Below, one piece after another: positions 37,166-49,329 of a DNA stretch of 64,000 nt; position 1 is the first letter of the stretch, and the number at the start of each line of letters is the position of its first letter. The translations under genes were made by a program, and so were the position numbers. The notes beneath the pieces were generated by a model. It saw nothing but the letters and a program-made list of their open reading frames with translations, searched no databases and was not told the origin of the DNA. Source of the stretch: Euwallacea fornicatus (Eukaryota; Arthropoda; Insecta; Coleoptera; Curculionidae); the NCBI RefSeq assembly GCF_040115645.1, contig NC_089552.1, forward strand, positions 3,410,001-3,474,000, written 5' to 3'.

Positions 37166-38688
37166 ACAAGTTTCCATACTATTAGGTTTGAATAAAGTAT
37201 AATTATAATTTATATATATATATATAAAAAATTAATTATTTTAACTTCTTAAATTTGAAATTTTCCTCCGTTCTTTAAAGAGATCGTTCACGTCTGGCCC
37301 TACCACACAATAATAAAATGTGACCTCATATTCACGTGAATGTATGACGTGATTCGGCTGTTCTTTATAATCACCTTGCTACCTGCATACACTTTAAAAA
37401 TTATAGATAAGTCCCTGATATGAGTAAATAAAACTTACAGTCTCCAATGCGATGTTTACGTATCTTATACATTGTTATGTTATGCAGGTACGGATATACA
37501 GATCCTGCATTTATTTTGATTTAGAAGATATCCTCATCCAATATATTAGTAAGTTTGAGAAATGGCGCAAACGTCTTATTCATTATAATGTGTTTTATTG
37601 TATTAATAAATAAATTAGTGGAAGTTAAGTGAGGCAGTAGTTTGCGAACCTTCTGCGCTTCTCAACTTAAAAGTTACCATCCGCGTCACTAATTAAAACT
37701 TCACCCGAAAACCACACAATATCAGCAGTATCAGAAGTAATCCCAAACCTCAGAAATACCATTTTTCTTCGTAGTGATCTCCGAACCTTGATCTTTCTGA
37801 ACAATGTCCAATTGTTACGACTCCACTGTGTGTTATCGGTCTTCTGGTTCTTCAGAGCGCATTTATAAGGTTCTTGGCCATTTTCATTAATTTTAATGAT
37901 TATTTAATGACTTCTTCCATCATGACCATTTCTTTACGATTCATAGTATTAAATGTCATTCGGTCCTCACAGAGTGAAAACTTTAACGGTCAAGATCCAC
38001 CGTTTCTCCAAAATTAATCGCTATTACTTAGAGTTTTGATTGCAAATTTGACGTCATTACACTGGATAAGGGGTTCCGATAGGAATGAAGCGGTGAAATT
38101 CAAGGGTGAAGGATGGGCATTTACATATTAAAAAATGTTAAAGAATAAAAAAATTATTTTACAAAAATGGAGAAATATTGGCAACCGGAATAAAAATCCA
38201 TTAAAGGATTTGTATTGTGGAAAAGTAAATTATGCAACAAGCTGCATTATGATGAGTCGAGATTATAAAGATACGAAAAAGTTATTTATTACCTGATTTT
38301 CGATGTAAAAAAATGGTTAAAACTGGTCTATGGGTCAAACACGACTTTTCTTCTACTACCTATTTTTTTAATGTCTTTTTATTTTTTTTATCAATTACTT
38401 TAATTTTTAAAATTCGGCAGCGGGTCTTAAATTCTTGTCGTTTTTTATGCAATTCTTTATAGAATAATAAAATTTACACAACAATTACTGCTCACCGCCA
38501 AGTGCGAGGATTTTTGTCAATTATAAATTAGACGGGAAAAACAACGTACCTTCAATATTATGTTATAAAGCACTATATCCGCTGACACACTCAACACCAA
38601 CAATGTTTCTAGAATGTCCCAAAAATAAATAAAATAATTTTGGAAAATGTTTGTATTTCCTCTGGAAAAACCATCCGAAAATTTTTAC
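37166..38688. other. No gene seen
   Basis: AT-rich sequence, including a (TA)n run at 37211-37230. No supportable coding. Confidence 0.35.
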
Positions 38689-38870
38689 CGGCCGGCTTTT
38701 CTTGAGCAATTGAATAATTTCGCGGGTCACTCCATTCACGTGCTTTCGCGCCAATCGACAACCACCGCCGCCAGCGACTCGCAGCGTCGAGAATCCGCGG
38801 CCGATTGCATGAATTGAATGAAAGAACTTCAACTGGGATTCTCGCGCGGCTTTTTTGATACCTCAATACC
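38689..38870 (-). promoter_or_regulatory. GC-rich promoter or first-exon candidate
   Basis: This is a short GC-rich, CpG-containing island in AT-rich DNA. It contains TTTCGCGCCAAT (about 38752), a consensus E2F site fused to a CCAAT box, with an E-box CACGTG a few bases away. On the minus strand it ends at a splice-donor-like GCCG/GTAAAA at 38689. This fits a 5' untranslated first exon reading leftward, possibly for the gene whose exon lies at 20.8-21.1 kb, though nothing directly connects them. Open frames through it have no recognisable protein. Confidence 0.35.
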
Positions 38871-39119
38871 ACCACCACTACACACACATACGAAAATGCT
38901 GATACGTGTTGTGCGTGCTCTTTCTATGCTGTCCGTAGTTTTCTTTCCGAAATGTTGATAAAATTAGTTATTTTCAATTAAACTCGTGTGGCTCATACCA
39001 CCAGCGAAAATTCTCCGCAGAACTGCAAAAAATATCGGTTATCGCAGTAGAGTTGTTAAGGAGTTAACTGAAAGACACCTGTCGATTGTTATCCAAACTG
39101 TTATGTAATCCCATTAGCA

Positions 39120-39452
39120 GGATTCATACTTAAGCTAAGATTTTTGTGGAATGATGTCCCTGAACATTTGGTAAGAGATATGGTTTATGCACGAAGGTGC
39201 ATCACCAACCACGCTTTATTTTATGCAGTTGCGTGTCAATTTCTGGACGATAACTGTCCTGACCATTGGCCTCCAAAATCACCTGATATGAACCTTTTAG
39301 ATTTTTTTTTGTGAGGTAATTTGAAATCCTCAGTTTATACGACGGTATTCCAAAATGAAGAAGATCTAAGAACCATTATGCTTGAGTCGAGCGCCATTAT
39401 TAAACATGCTGTGTTTGCGGAAGGAGTTGGCCATTTTCAACAGTTATTGTAA
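39120..39452 (+). pseudogene. DDE transposase relic related to the 16.6 kb and 4.9 kb elements
   Basis: Pieces of the C-terminal catalytic part are readable. FMHEGASPTT (about 39184) stands where the second catalytic Asp motif (HDGxPxH) should be, with Glu in place of Asp. After a frame change comes DHWPPKSPDMNLLDFFL, then a TGA where the family has Trp, then NLKSSVYTTV and GVGHFQQLL before TAA at 39450-39452. Sequence 3' of it (39640-39690) matches 17098-17150, linking it to the minus-strand relic at 16.6 kb. The copy is inactive. Confidence 0.7.
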
Positions 39453-39827
39453 ATATTATTAGTTTATTACTAGTAATACCAATTAATTTTTTTGTTTTGG
39501 TAGTTCAGCTATTTGATAGTTGTTATTTAGTTAGTAAAAGTTTAAATTTTAAACCAGTATTTTTTCGAAAACTTGCCTTTAGAGAGAAATAGTATGAAGA
39601 ACTTTATACCGGACGACTGAAGGTGTAAGTACTTAAATTCAAGTATATCATAGTATGCGATGCCTTCCAACGATATACAAGAAATGGAGTAAATATTTGA
39701 GCTCATGTTATTTATGTGAATTTTTTTTTGGAAAATTCTAACTATCTCGGAAACCGTAACACTTAGACATCGAACATTACTCATGAAAAATGTTCATAAT
39801 GTGTCGCAGAATCGAAATTTGATATAA

Positions 39828-40009
39828 TATACAGGGTGTTTTACATTTAAAATAAGCGAGTTGATATTCATTTATGGTGTAACCGGACGTGGTATTTTCG
39901 TGAAAATATTATCAATCAATAGATCACTTCCTCTTTCTTCCACAATTTTTTTCTAGTCATAGTTTTCAAGATACGGATAGAGGCTCATATTCTTGGGACA
40001 CCCTGTATA
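39828..40009. mobile_element. 182 bp MITE with TATACAGGGTGT ends
   Basis: The 12 bp end TATACAGGGTGT (39828-39839) is matched by ACACCCTGTATA (39998-40009). There is no coding sequence. It belongs to the same end-type as several other solitary ACAGGGTG words in the window. Confidence 0.65.
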
Positions 40010-40074
40010 CTTAATCAACAGCATGTATTATATCATAAGAACTTATGTTTTGCCAGTTAAATTTTGTCTATAGG

Positions 40075-40490
40075 TGCAGAATTTTTGCTGTCTAGCAAAA
40101 GCAATACACCATCAGCGAAACAACAAATATCACGAACACTTCAGCGTTCAGAAGATTTTTCTCCTGATATTGAGTGCTTTTACTTAAGAAAAAAATTATT
40201 AAATTAGCAGACAGAAAAACTTTAACAGATCAAACCCAAGGTCGAACTATATCTGGCGGGACAAATGTCCGAAAAAATTGTTTCTTTTCGCTCTCAAATG
40301 TTCTCACTCTCTCGGCATACGCACAATCACAGCTTTTAAAAATACTTACTGCACGTGTTGTCGGAATTCTTTTGCTAGTCCCAATGAACTAGAACACGTA
40401 CATGTCTTCCTCGGAAATGCCATTAATCTTGCCACCTTCACTATAACATCAAATTTTAGTTGCATCTTTGATGAGGAGACATAACATGTA
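40075..40490 (+). repeat. 400 bp dispersed repeat, copy 2
   Basis: Same-orientation partner of 35180-35580, about 4.9 kb away, at roughly 65-70 percent identity by eye with small gaps. Confidence 0.7.
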
Positions 40491-40638
40491 TTTGGAAATT
40501 ACAAGTTACAGTCAATGTTGGAAAATAGTCAAACTAGTTATATTAACTTCAACAAGTAATGCTTTTAGGGTATCACGTCCGTCATGTCTAGTTGCGGTAT
40601 CCGTTATTACATTATTATGGACCGTCCACTAGAGGGCT

Positions 40639-41010
40639 CCAAAGGACAGGAGATTAGGCCCCTGTGGGACAACTCCAATCGACAACCATTGTGGCATATT
40701 CATCATGAATTTCTGTGAGTGGTACCCTCTGCGATAGTACCACACAGACCCATCTCCACAGGGACGGGCTTTACATCCTTCCCTGCCAGATAACGTTGAA
40801 GGAAATACTATCAATAGCTCCTTCTATGTCCAGAAAGATCCCTAGGGACTCTCACTTTAATCTTAACTAACCGGTCATTAACTGCAAGGTTAATTAGTTA
40901 TTGAAAAAACCGCTTGCTCTAATTAATGCCTCATTAGTTTCCTACCGAGTGCCATATTGAATTTCTGGAATTCTCTTCTTTTCTGCGTTCAGTCGACTGA
41001 TGCTCTACCT
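40639..41010 (-). pseudogene. Non-LTR retrotransposon reverse-transcriptase relic
   Basis: On the minus strand FLDIEGAIDSISFNVIW (about 40797-40842) matches the reverse-transcriptase motif FLDIEGAFD that carries a catalytic Asp. About 160 bp further on, GVVPQGPNLLSF (about 40639-40677) matches the GxPQGxxLSP motif. Degraded sequence upstream (around 40900-41010) is compatible with the preceding RT fingers region. Stops and frame shifts are frequent and the YADD box is not found. It is a 5'- and 3'-truncated fragment of a jockey/R1-like or similar element. Confidence 0.65.
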
Positions 41011-42180
41011 AATAACTCTCTCTCTCGAAAGCATTTTTTCTTATTTTCCCTTTATCTGAAGCAAAAATTGGACTAAAAAAATCACTGGAACTCGTGTGAT
41101 AAACCTTTATAAAACTATCTGACTTAATGCTGTAAAACCAACCAGGCAAAATTCAAATTTTAAGAACACCTATTTTTAAATTAAAATTAATTTCAAATTC
41201 CAAATCGATGGGTTCCCCATCAATTTTAGCGAGAAATACAAAGTAAAATGTACGGGTTCAAGTCAAATAAAATTACTTGGTATTTGCTTACAGGAAGACA
41301 TATCAAATAGTACCATTCGCATTAAATTTTAGGTGGATAATTTACATTCTCGAGATGTAGATATTCATTTCACACATACCGACATGAATTTAAATGACTT
41401 ATTCCAATATTCTTAATCAGTGTCACCTTCTAGATAAACTGATATTTTAGATAGAATTACTTAGGATTGTGGAATAAGGATTTTGATTATTTTTTATTTC
41501 TTTTTAATTAAACAGCGATTTATATTAATTGGAGAAAAATACTTCGAATCGTGAATAGCCAAACTTCCCCGGTCAAATGTAGCATATTGGCACAGCGTCG
41601 TACTGAGTGGAGTTAGGGCTCTTTTTACCAGCATTACGGAAAGTGCTGTGTAGGAATTTTAAATAAAACACGCCGATTAAAAACACTTTTTCTATATTAT
41701 ATACAATCGGCATTACTTGACAATAATAAAATTTATATATGCTAATAAATGATAAACAAAACACAAGCAAAAACAAATTATTAGGCCCCTAATCGGTATT
41801 CAAACACATTGTTCCAGATCTGGTTGAATTACTATTGCGGTGAAATGTTAGCTTTTATGATTTGAATATTACGCAATAAGACAATATTTAAATTGTTTAT
41901 CTCGGCATTTTATGTAGATCCGGCCAGGTTTTGTTTTAAGTTTAGGGCTCGAATATCAAGTACTTTATAGTGCGCATGTTACTGAAATTCGAGAAAAAGT
42001 TTGATAACGTTAGTAGAGTTCAGAGTGAACCTAAAAATGCTCCAATAGTAAATCTGAAAATTTTAACCGTTATTTAGTAATAAATATATCTTTGAATAGT
42101 TGAATTACGACCAGACGTCTCATTAAGATTTTTTCATTTTATAAAATTAGACAAAAGCAAAACGTTTTTAAGAATAATTA
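41011..42180. other. 3' flank of the AP-3 delta gene, no feature seen
   Basis: AT-rich. I searched its minus strand for exons coding the C-terminal ear domain of AP-3 delta and saw none. Confidence 0.4.
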
Positions 42181-42186
42181 TTTATT
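42181..42186 (-). terminator. Poly(A) signal of the AP-3 delta gene
   Basis: AATAAA on the minus strand, about 150 nt beyond the stop codon at 42334-42336. Confidence 0.55.
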
Positions 42187-42333
42187 CTCAATTTCAACGT
42201 AATAAAAAAATAATTAAGCATTAAAAAACCAAATTAAATATAAGTGATATGCAAAGTAGCGTTGATTGTTTGCTCGGTTAAGATTTGGTAAAATAAATTG
42301 GAGCAATAGCAAAACTTGAAACTTTTTTTAAAA

Positions 42334-45300
42334 TTAACTCTGATAGTTCTCTTTAGTAGGGGTGGATATTCCCAGGGCTTCCTCATAGCCAGAAGCCGAC
42401 TTTTTAGTTTTAGTTTTGGCTGAAATTGGCATTATTTGTAAAAACATCTCTGTAAGAAAATACCATCTATTAAAACCAACTACCATCCTTTTCCTTCTCC
42501 TTAGACTTCTTTTTATCCTTCTTGGTCTTTTTGGGTTTCCTGTCTTCTTTGGCAGTGTCCTCATCGTTTTCCTTATCGAACTTTAGGAGATTCTCCACTT
42601 TTTCTTTTTTCCTTTTCTCCGGTTTTTGTTTTACGGCTTTCTTTTCTTTGTCCTTCTCATTCTAAAAATAATTATTTGTTGTGCTAATTACCGAGATTGG
42701 GAAATAGGGTTGATTGAAATTTAATAATACATAGTTTAAAATTTTAAACTTTACCAAATCAAACTAATGATTTGCGACATGCAGCATGTTCAGAATCAAA
42801 CTTTAATCACGTATCCTTTATCCAAATTTAATCCTAGTTTGCAGTATAAAGTAGTTATGAAAAACGCGACGTTAAGGAAATACTTAAGCTCCATAAGAGG
42901 CATAGACCTTTGCAAAAAAATGCTCAATTTTTGACGTCATATGAAAAAACCTGAAGAGAACTTTTACATCAGAAACAGAGTATTTAGAAATATTTTTTAT
43001 ATTTTGATGAACCAAGTACGTATCACTTTTTTTCCAAAAATACGCGTGTACCACTGAAGTTGCTAAAAAATCAATCTCCCAGCTCTTGATAGCCACAAAA
43101 CCTCATTGAAATATCTCCAGGCATTTTAGAGCAATTTACGATTTTGCATTTTTCCAATTAAAATTCAACATCCCGAATTCATTAGGAATGTCTAGATAAA
43201 GAATTTCTATTAAAGTGATGCACAATATTGCCATGTAACCCATCGAGTCTTCATTAATTCACATCCTTTACAAACAGTCAAATCTAGTACATTTCCTTCC
43301 TATAGATCCGTAAATAAAACACCGCAGGCATTTCTTTATTATAAAATAAATAAAACATTCATCACATACTATAACCTTCTGAAAGTTTCAATTTTTACTA
43401 CTCACCTTTCTTTTCGCCTTTTTCTTTTCTTTTTTGAGTGGTTTCTCACTTTCCGCGACTTCCTTCTTGTTAGGTAGAACATCACCAATTGGAGGGCTAC
43501 GTCCAGAAAACACTTTTTAATAATTTATCCTTAAACTTTAATACCTGCTTACAGATCAAGATCAATATCCAAAGCTCTATGAGGATCGTCTAATCTGTGA
43601 TGATCACTATCAGAATCTGAAAGAGTTGCACCTTCTGGCAACTCCAACACTTGTTTTACCTCCACCATTGGTCCAGCATCAGCGTTGTCATCCGAAGAAC
43701 TATAGTAAAGCAATCTTCTATAAAAAAAAATCACAGAGAAAGCAATAAACTTACCTCTCAGACTTTCGATGCTTCTTCTTCTTTTTGCTCTTCTTCTTAT
43801 CTTTTTTCTCTTTATGTAGATCAAGATATTTATCCGACCTTTTCTGGCCTATGAGTTTCAGAGACGGAATATTGAGATTCAATTCAGCTACAGGAATGTT
43901 TTCAATAACATCGTTGCCATTGCTACTATTTTCTCTACGTTCTAAAGTAGATCCTTTTAAGTAATGGGGGTTATTTTGTTGTTCGTATTTGCGTGTTTCT
44001 CGGCTCTAAAACCGGCGCATTAGACCTAAAAAGTTCAATTGTGAAAAATCAATAAACCTTCTTAATATCCTCCTCGGTGGGTTGATATTGGTATTTTTCA
44101 GATTGTTCACCATAGCCAAACTTATCAGACTTCACAAATAGGTTCTCAGTATTGTCTTGGTCGCTATCTTCCGACTCTGATGTAGTTTCTATTGGTTCAT
44201 TTATCCAAGCATCTAAATCAAGACTAAAACAGTTATTTTAATCTTTACTGGTCAGTGAAATTCGCAGAATTGTCAGTTTACCCTTCAGGGACAGGCACTT
44301 TCTTCTGCGCCTTCGGAGCTACCGGATTTAATTCTCCATTAAATAAAGTTAAGAGTTCCTTGGCAAATAAATCCTGTGGGTTACCGACATGTGTTGTGTC
44401 CATTAGTCGAGAATTTCCCGCTAAAAATTAGTGAATGTTCAAGCAAATCATTCTTAATGCATAATTCTAAAAAAGTTAGTTGAGCATCGAATTAACGATA
44501 CACTGTATATAATAAAATACAATTAATTAAATAAGAACATAAAAATAAAACAAAAAAAACTATATAGCAGAGAATGTATTATAGCAACAGCTGAGACATA
44601 GACATACAAAAACTTACTTGCAATCACTTCTTCCTTAACAATGTTAATGATCACGATAACGGTACTAGCCCTCTCCTGCACTTCTAATTCCCCGGACTTT
44701 ACGCTTTCACTCAATTTCGCCAAAATGACATCAGCCAAATCTAATATTAGATCCAAATGGCCCTCGGACTCATAACGATTCATAATATGGGCAAAAAGTT
44801 TCAGTATATTATGAATGAAAACTGATTCAATATGCTGAGGAAGGCTTTTATATTTGAGCATATTTCGTAAAGTTTGCTCCTGATTTTCTAATTCACTGTA
44901 TACAAAAAAAGTATCATATATAAGTAGAAAAACTTTAAATGACCTTAAAGTAAACTAGTTCTCACCTGGCGAATTCGCCAGTCAGCCAAGCTGCAGCATA
45001 CAAAACTTCCTGCATAATGGTAAATTGTGAGGTAGATGCGTAAACTTCCAGCAACTGTGCCATTTCTGCCACAGCAAAGGCTCTTATAGCCTGTACCCTA
45101 ATGCAAACATCCATCAATTGAGCCCCAATCACATGACCTTGCTTGGAGCCAAATTCCATTTGAGCTAATTCCACAAGAACTGTAATATACCACTCGAAAT
45201 TCGTTATAAACTGATAATTGTTTTGGGAACAGATGAGTATTATTTTGCTTAAGAGTTCATCTCGGTAAACCGTTCCCTCAGCTTTATCCATGTGAACCAT

Positions 45301-47291
45301 AAGTTTTTTGACAATTTCCATAAGATTCTTTTTTGAAACCTATACAAAAAGAACATATTAAAACATATATGTAAAGAGCAAGGCTAATACCATTCCATAT
45401 AGCAAATCTAAAGCTCTGAGGCGAATTGATTCGTCCTTATCCTCTAGGCACTGAAGAATTAAGTCCTTGTGCGCCTGAACGCTTTTTGGGTGTGTTTTCA
45501 GTATTTTTGACATGGCAAGGAGACCCAAATACTTCACTAAAATAATCAAATAATTACTATTTTTGAAGGCGATAATCCTAAACCTTACAATTTTGATCTG
45601 AATCTTCAATAAGAATCCTTAATTTCTGCACACACAATTGAATGCTAGCAGCATGGTTAGGCATCCCTGAAGAAATGCTTATGAGCACTGCTATTACTGT
45701 GTTTATGCACTCATACAGCAGACTCATTGCTGACGTACTGCGAATTTATTCAAACAATTTTTAAAATGCTATTACAGTTATAAATACTTACCTATGAATC
45801 AAATTTGTTAAAGGTTCTATTAACTTTTTGCCTAGCCTAGGTTCTAGAGGAGTAAGAGCACCAAACTACAAAAAAGTATGAATACCTCTTAATTAGTTCA
45901 ATCAAGGGATGAGACATTTTTAGGCCAATTTTTGGTTCCCGAAATGTAAAAGAGGACAACTAGTAATTGAAACAAACATAATGAACAAAAAAACAGTTCA
46001 AATGGGCACTTACAAGCTTTATAATTTTAATCAACATCCAATTGTTAGTGCTAGTGGTCATAAGTTTGAAGAAGACTGGAGCTAAACTTAGATAATTTTT
46101 AGGATTTTTCCTAGCTAGCTCACACACCACATTAACAGCTGCAGACTGTACTCCTAAAATTGCAAATTAAATAAGACTTAATACCCTATCAAACCAAAAA
46201 ACAAGTTCACCTGGATCTGGATCTTCTAACTTCTCTTTCAGTCTAGGAAATGCTGGCCGCAAAGCTTCTGGGTACTTTAAAAATACTTTGTACATCATTA
46301 AAACCGCTTTCTTCCTAATATAAGGCTTTGTGGAGCTTAACTGCAAGATCAGAATCTTGTTAAAACTAATACAGTTCAAACTTTACCAAACTTACCAAAG
46401 TTAATATGTCATGAGACAAATCTCTTGCTAAATCCATACTAATGTAGCAACTAAGGGAAGTTAATGCTAAACCAGCCTCATATTGGTTGTGAGAGTTCAA
46501 CTCTTTCCTTATCATGTTCGTTGTTAACATGAGCAACTTAGAAAGAAATGTTGTGTTTGAAACTGAGTATTGAAGAAATTAATCATTAATACCTCAGAAT
46601 CACAATGAAAAGATTGACTGGCTGCTAAATACCCAATACGCTTCAAAGTGAATTTGTTTGAGCTCATTACTTCAATTATGTTAAAACCTGCCCACGAAAT
46701 GTCATACCCCAACATTTGAAGCTATAAATACAGTTTGTTTAGGCGAGAAGAATTAAAGAGTGGTGTTCTTACATAAGTAAGCTTGGCAATTGCATTACTT
46801 TTGACTGGTAAATTGTCCTGTCTGAGCTCTTGTTTGATGTCTTCCATGCACTGGGAGATATATTTTGCCTAAATGCAAAAAGAAAGAATAGAAATGGCTT
46901 TACATATAACTTAGACAGGGCAAGCCTTATTAAAGCAGATAAGCATATCAGTACTTTATGCTGTCTTCTCTTCTGAATTCTTTACATACTTATATGTTGG
47001 TTATATGTACTTTACACAAGTACATATAACCAAGTACCACAGATGTTACATGACAATACATACAGGCTCTTACCTCATTTTCCTTATTATTTCTAATGCC
47101 CCTGACCAAATCAGTAAGGTTTTTATCAAACATTCGTTCAATATTCCCCTTTACTTTCTTCAAAGCCATTTCAGAAGATCTGCAAAGGTAAATAGAACGT
47201 GAAAACTGTTCTCTAATTAAATAAGTTAATAGAGACACGCCGAAATAAACAAGTTTAAAGTGACTTCAACATACTTCAGGTAACTAATCAT
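42334..47291 (-). CDS. AP-3 complex subunit delta (garnet)
   Basis: Large subunit of the AP-3 adaptor coat, which sorts cargo from endosomes to lysosomes and pigment granules. Exons in transcript order: 47291-47275 (extension), 47179-47074, 46868-46773, 46721-46593, 46536-46396, 46340-46211, 46153-46014, 45865-45792, 45737-45589, 45536-45391, 45339-44966, 44895-44618, 44420-44282, 44223-44058, 44005-43755, 43717-43553, 43496-43406, 42661-42484, 42449-42334. All junctions are GT..AG and keep frame. From the conserved start MALKKVKGNIERMFDKNL (47169) the protein is 952 residues. An upstream in-frame ATG at 47291 would add MISYLKSSE. Residues 1 to about 585 are the adaptin HEAT-repeat trunk (for example SSTKPYIRKKAVLMMYKVF, LKTHPKSVQAHKDLILQCL). 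Then come PVPEGLDLDAWINEP, the BLVR-type hinge with DDPHRALDIDLD, and a Lys/Glu-rich tail ending GISTPTKENYQS. The C-terminal ear of the vertebrate protein is missing. Confidence 0.96.
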
Positions 47292-47424
47292 GTACTCTGG
47301 TGATGGGTTTATCTATTTTGGTAAATTCATGAAGACAACTTTAGTAAATTATAACGATTTACAAAGAAACATGCACAACAATGATCCGAAATCTTTTCTA
47401 TTTTCGTTTTTTCCACTACATATG

Positions 47425-47520
47425 TTTGGCCGCCACGTTAACTGTCATTTAATTTTAATGTCACCTTCATGTAACTGTCATTGATGTCAACTGACGTATC
47501 ATAGAGACTTTTAGCTGTTC
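47425..47520 (-). promoter_or_regulatory. Candidate promoter region of AP-3 delta
   Basis: Upstream of the first exon the sequence repeats TAACTGTCATT twice and adds TCAACTGACGTATCA, a CRE-like word. No TATA box is evident. Placement is inferred only from position. Confidence 0.25.
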
Positions 47521-49162
47521 ATCTCAGTACTCTGAATAATACGGGGTACTTCATAAAAGTATTGGTGAGTGTTCGAATGGGTGAATTATATATGATGCTA
47601 AATTTTATGCAAAACATTTCAAACTTCGTGTATCACGTGTTAAATGAAGAAACAAAAAATAAAATTGACAATTTCATTACAGGATCTTAAAGTAAGATTA
47701 CTGAGTTCCATCCGAATTGATTTTTTTATTTTCAAAAATGGCGGATATGACCAAGAATAATTTTTTTTCCAAGAAGAAATTTTTTTCTCAACATTTGAAA
47801 AAGATTGATTTGGAAGAAAAAATGTATTCATGACGTTATATACGCCACTTATATAATAAATTTTCGACCGTAAAAATGGAACTCAGTGGTGTTATTTTTT
47901 TCTTGTCCTTTTTGATATAAAGGAAAAGCAATGGACATACAGAGTGATTGCCAGTTAGGTGACTAAGTTTAACAACAAAATTTTAAATCGGAACTAATAT
48001 TTATATTAAATAAACTGTTCAAAAACATAATCGAAACGGAACATACGTCAGTCATCTTTTATGGTTTTTTAATTGTTAGTGTAAAAGAAGAATTACAGAA
48101 AATTTTTATAAAATTTATACATATATTTTTATTATTCTGCTACATCAATTTCCGAAGTACCTTTTTTATGAAGATTGCCAAGTGGGGAAAACGGGATCTG
48201 TAGCACTACCTCAGACGAGTCCTGTTGATTTTTTTAGTTCCTCTTTCTGAACTTTTTTAATTGGACTTTTGACCATCTGGATTAGCTATATACCCCATAA
48301 TGCGCTGCGGTAAAATATATAACCACTTCTGGGTTCTCTTAGAAGACATGCACGCATACATAATAACTATAAAAGCCAGTGAGACAATTTTAATCGATAA
48401 TTCGGGTGGCAATCTCTGTGAACGGTTTTATGAAATTAAAGACTATTTTGGGTCAATCGTAGGCCAGCTTATCGTTAATGCAAGTTCCAAATATAAAGCA
48501 ATTCTCCCCTGAAGATCAAGAGACATTATAATATTTTAAAGAGCGATGGCTAAAAAGACCTCAACTAGGCGTTGAATATCACAGATATGTCGTGGATAAG
48601 TCAATCTATTATTAATTGTCAGTCAGATATTTGATGATACATAGAACATGACTCAATCAACGTCCTACGTTTACAGTTCGGCATCCACTGCGAGTTTTTA
48701 GTCAGCACTCGCTAGACGCATTGCATGTCTTTACATATTATCCAAACACCACATTTGGACATATGCAGGTGAAATTATAGGATTGGACTGGATAGAATTA
48801 TGGGGAAATATGAACAAAAAGCAATACCACTTTGGAATGATTTGACACACAGGCATTTTTTTAAGATACCTTACTTAGATTTACGACGGTTAAAGAATTT
48901 ATTAGAAATCAATTAATTTCAACGTTTCAAATTTAGATTGTGGCCATAAGCTGTAAAAAATGTTCAATAACTTTAACAACACTTCCCATTCCCTCCCACT
49001 TCCTTATTTAGTCGAACGTATTTTGTCCTTATTTCTTGTAATTCTAAACAATGCGAATCGTGTTATCTTTAAAAAAAAGTCATTGCTTTCAGTTCACTCA
49101 ATTCATCTATATAAATTTTTTTTCTCCATAGCAAGTCACGCCTACGTCTATTTTCTAGCGTC
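47521..49162. other. Intergenic, no gene seen
   Basis: AT-rich DNA between AP-3 delta and the kinesin gene. No supportable coding sequence. Confidence 0.4.
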
Positions 49163-49325
49163 ATAGAGGGTCGCCGGGTTAGCCAGTGGTCAATGCAAAC
49201 AGTTAGAAGTTAAATAGCGTCTCGACGCTCGCAGTTTGGGTCTGAACTCCGGGCGTCCAGGCGGTGATGGACATTTTTTCGACGCGCGTCCGGTCGATGT
49301 GAAGGGCTTAAAATGTCCCAAGGTA
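49163..49325 (+). repeat. tRNA-related sequence: SINE head or first-exon candidate
   Basis: A GC-rich 160 bp patch holds a D-arm/box A-like GGTTAGCCAGTGGTC (about 49177-49191) and, 50 bp on, a T-arm/box B-like GGGTCTGAACTCC (about 49238-49250). This is the layout and spacing of an RNA polymerase III promoter derived from a Leu/Ser-type tRNA. Both boxes depart from consensus and no cloverleaf closes, so a working tRNA is unlikely. A tRNA-derived SINE is the best reading. Alternatively, the patch ends in ATGTCCCAAG/GTAAAA, a donor-like site, and could be a 5' exon of the kinesin gene, whose first coding exon has an acceptor at 52521-52524. Confidence 0.4.
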
Positions 49326-49329
49326 AAAT

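Noticed and set aside
42884..43096. Minus-strand open frame inside AP-3 delta
   Set aside because: It lies in the intron between exons ending at 43406 and starting at 42661, and is not needed for a continuous frame.
47701..47886. Small MITE with CTGAGTTCCAT ends
   Set aside because: The inverted match is only 11 bp and no target duplication is clear.
49163..49260. A functional tRNA-Leu or tRNA-Ser gene
   Set aside because: Box A and box B both deviate from consensus and the acceptor and anticodon stems do not close by eye.
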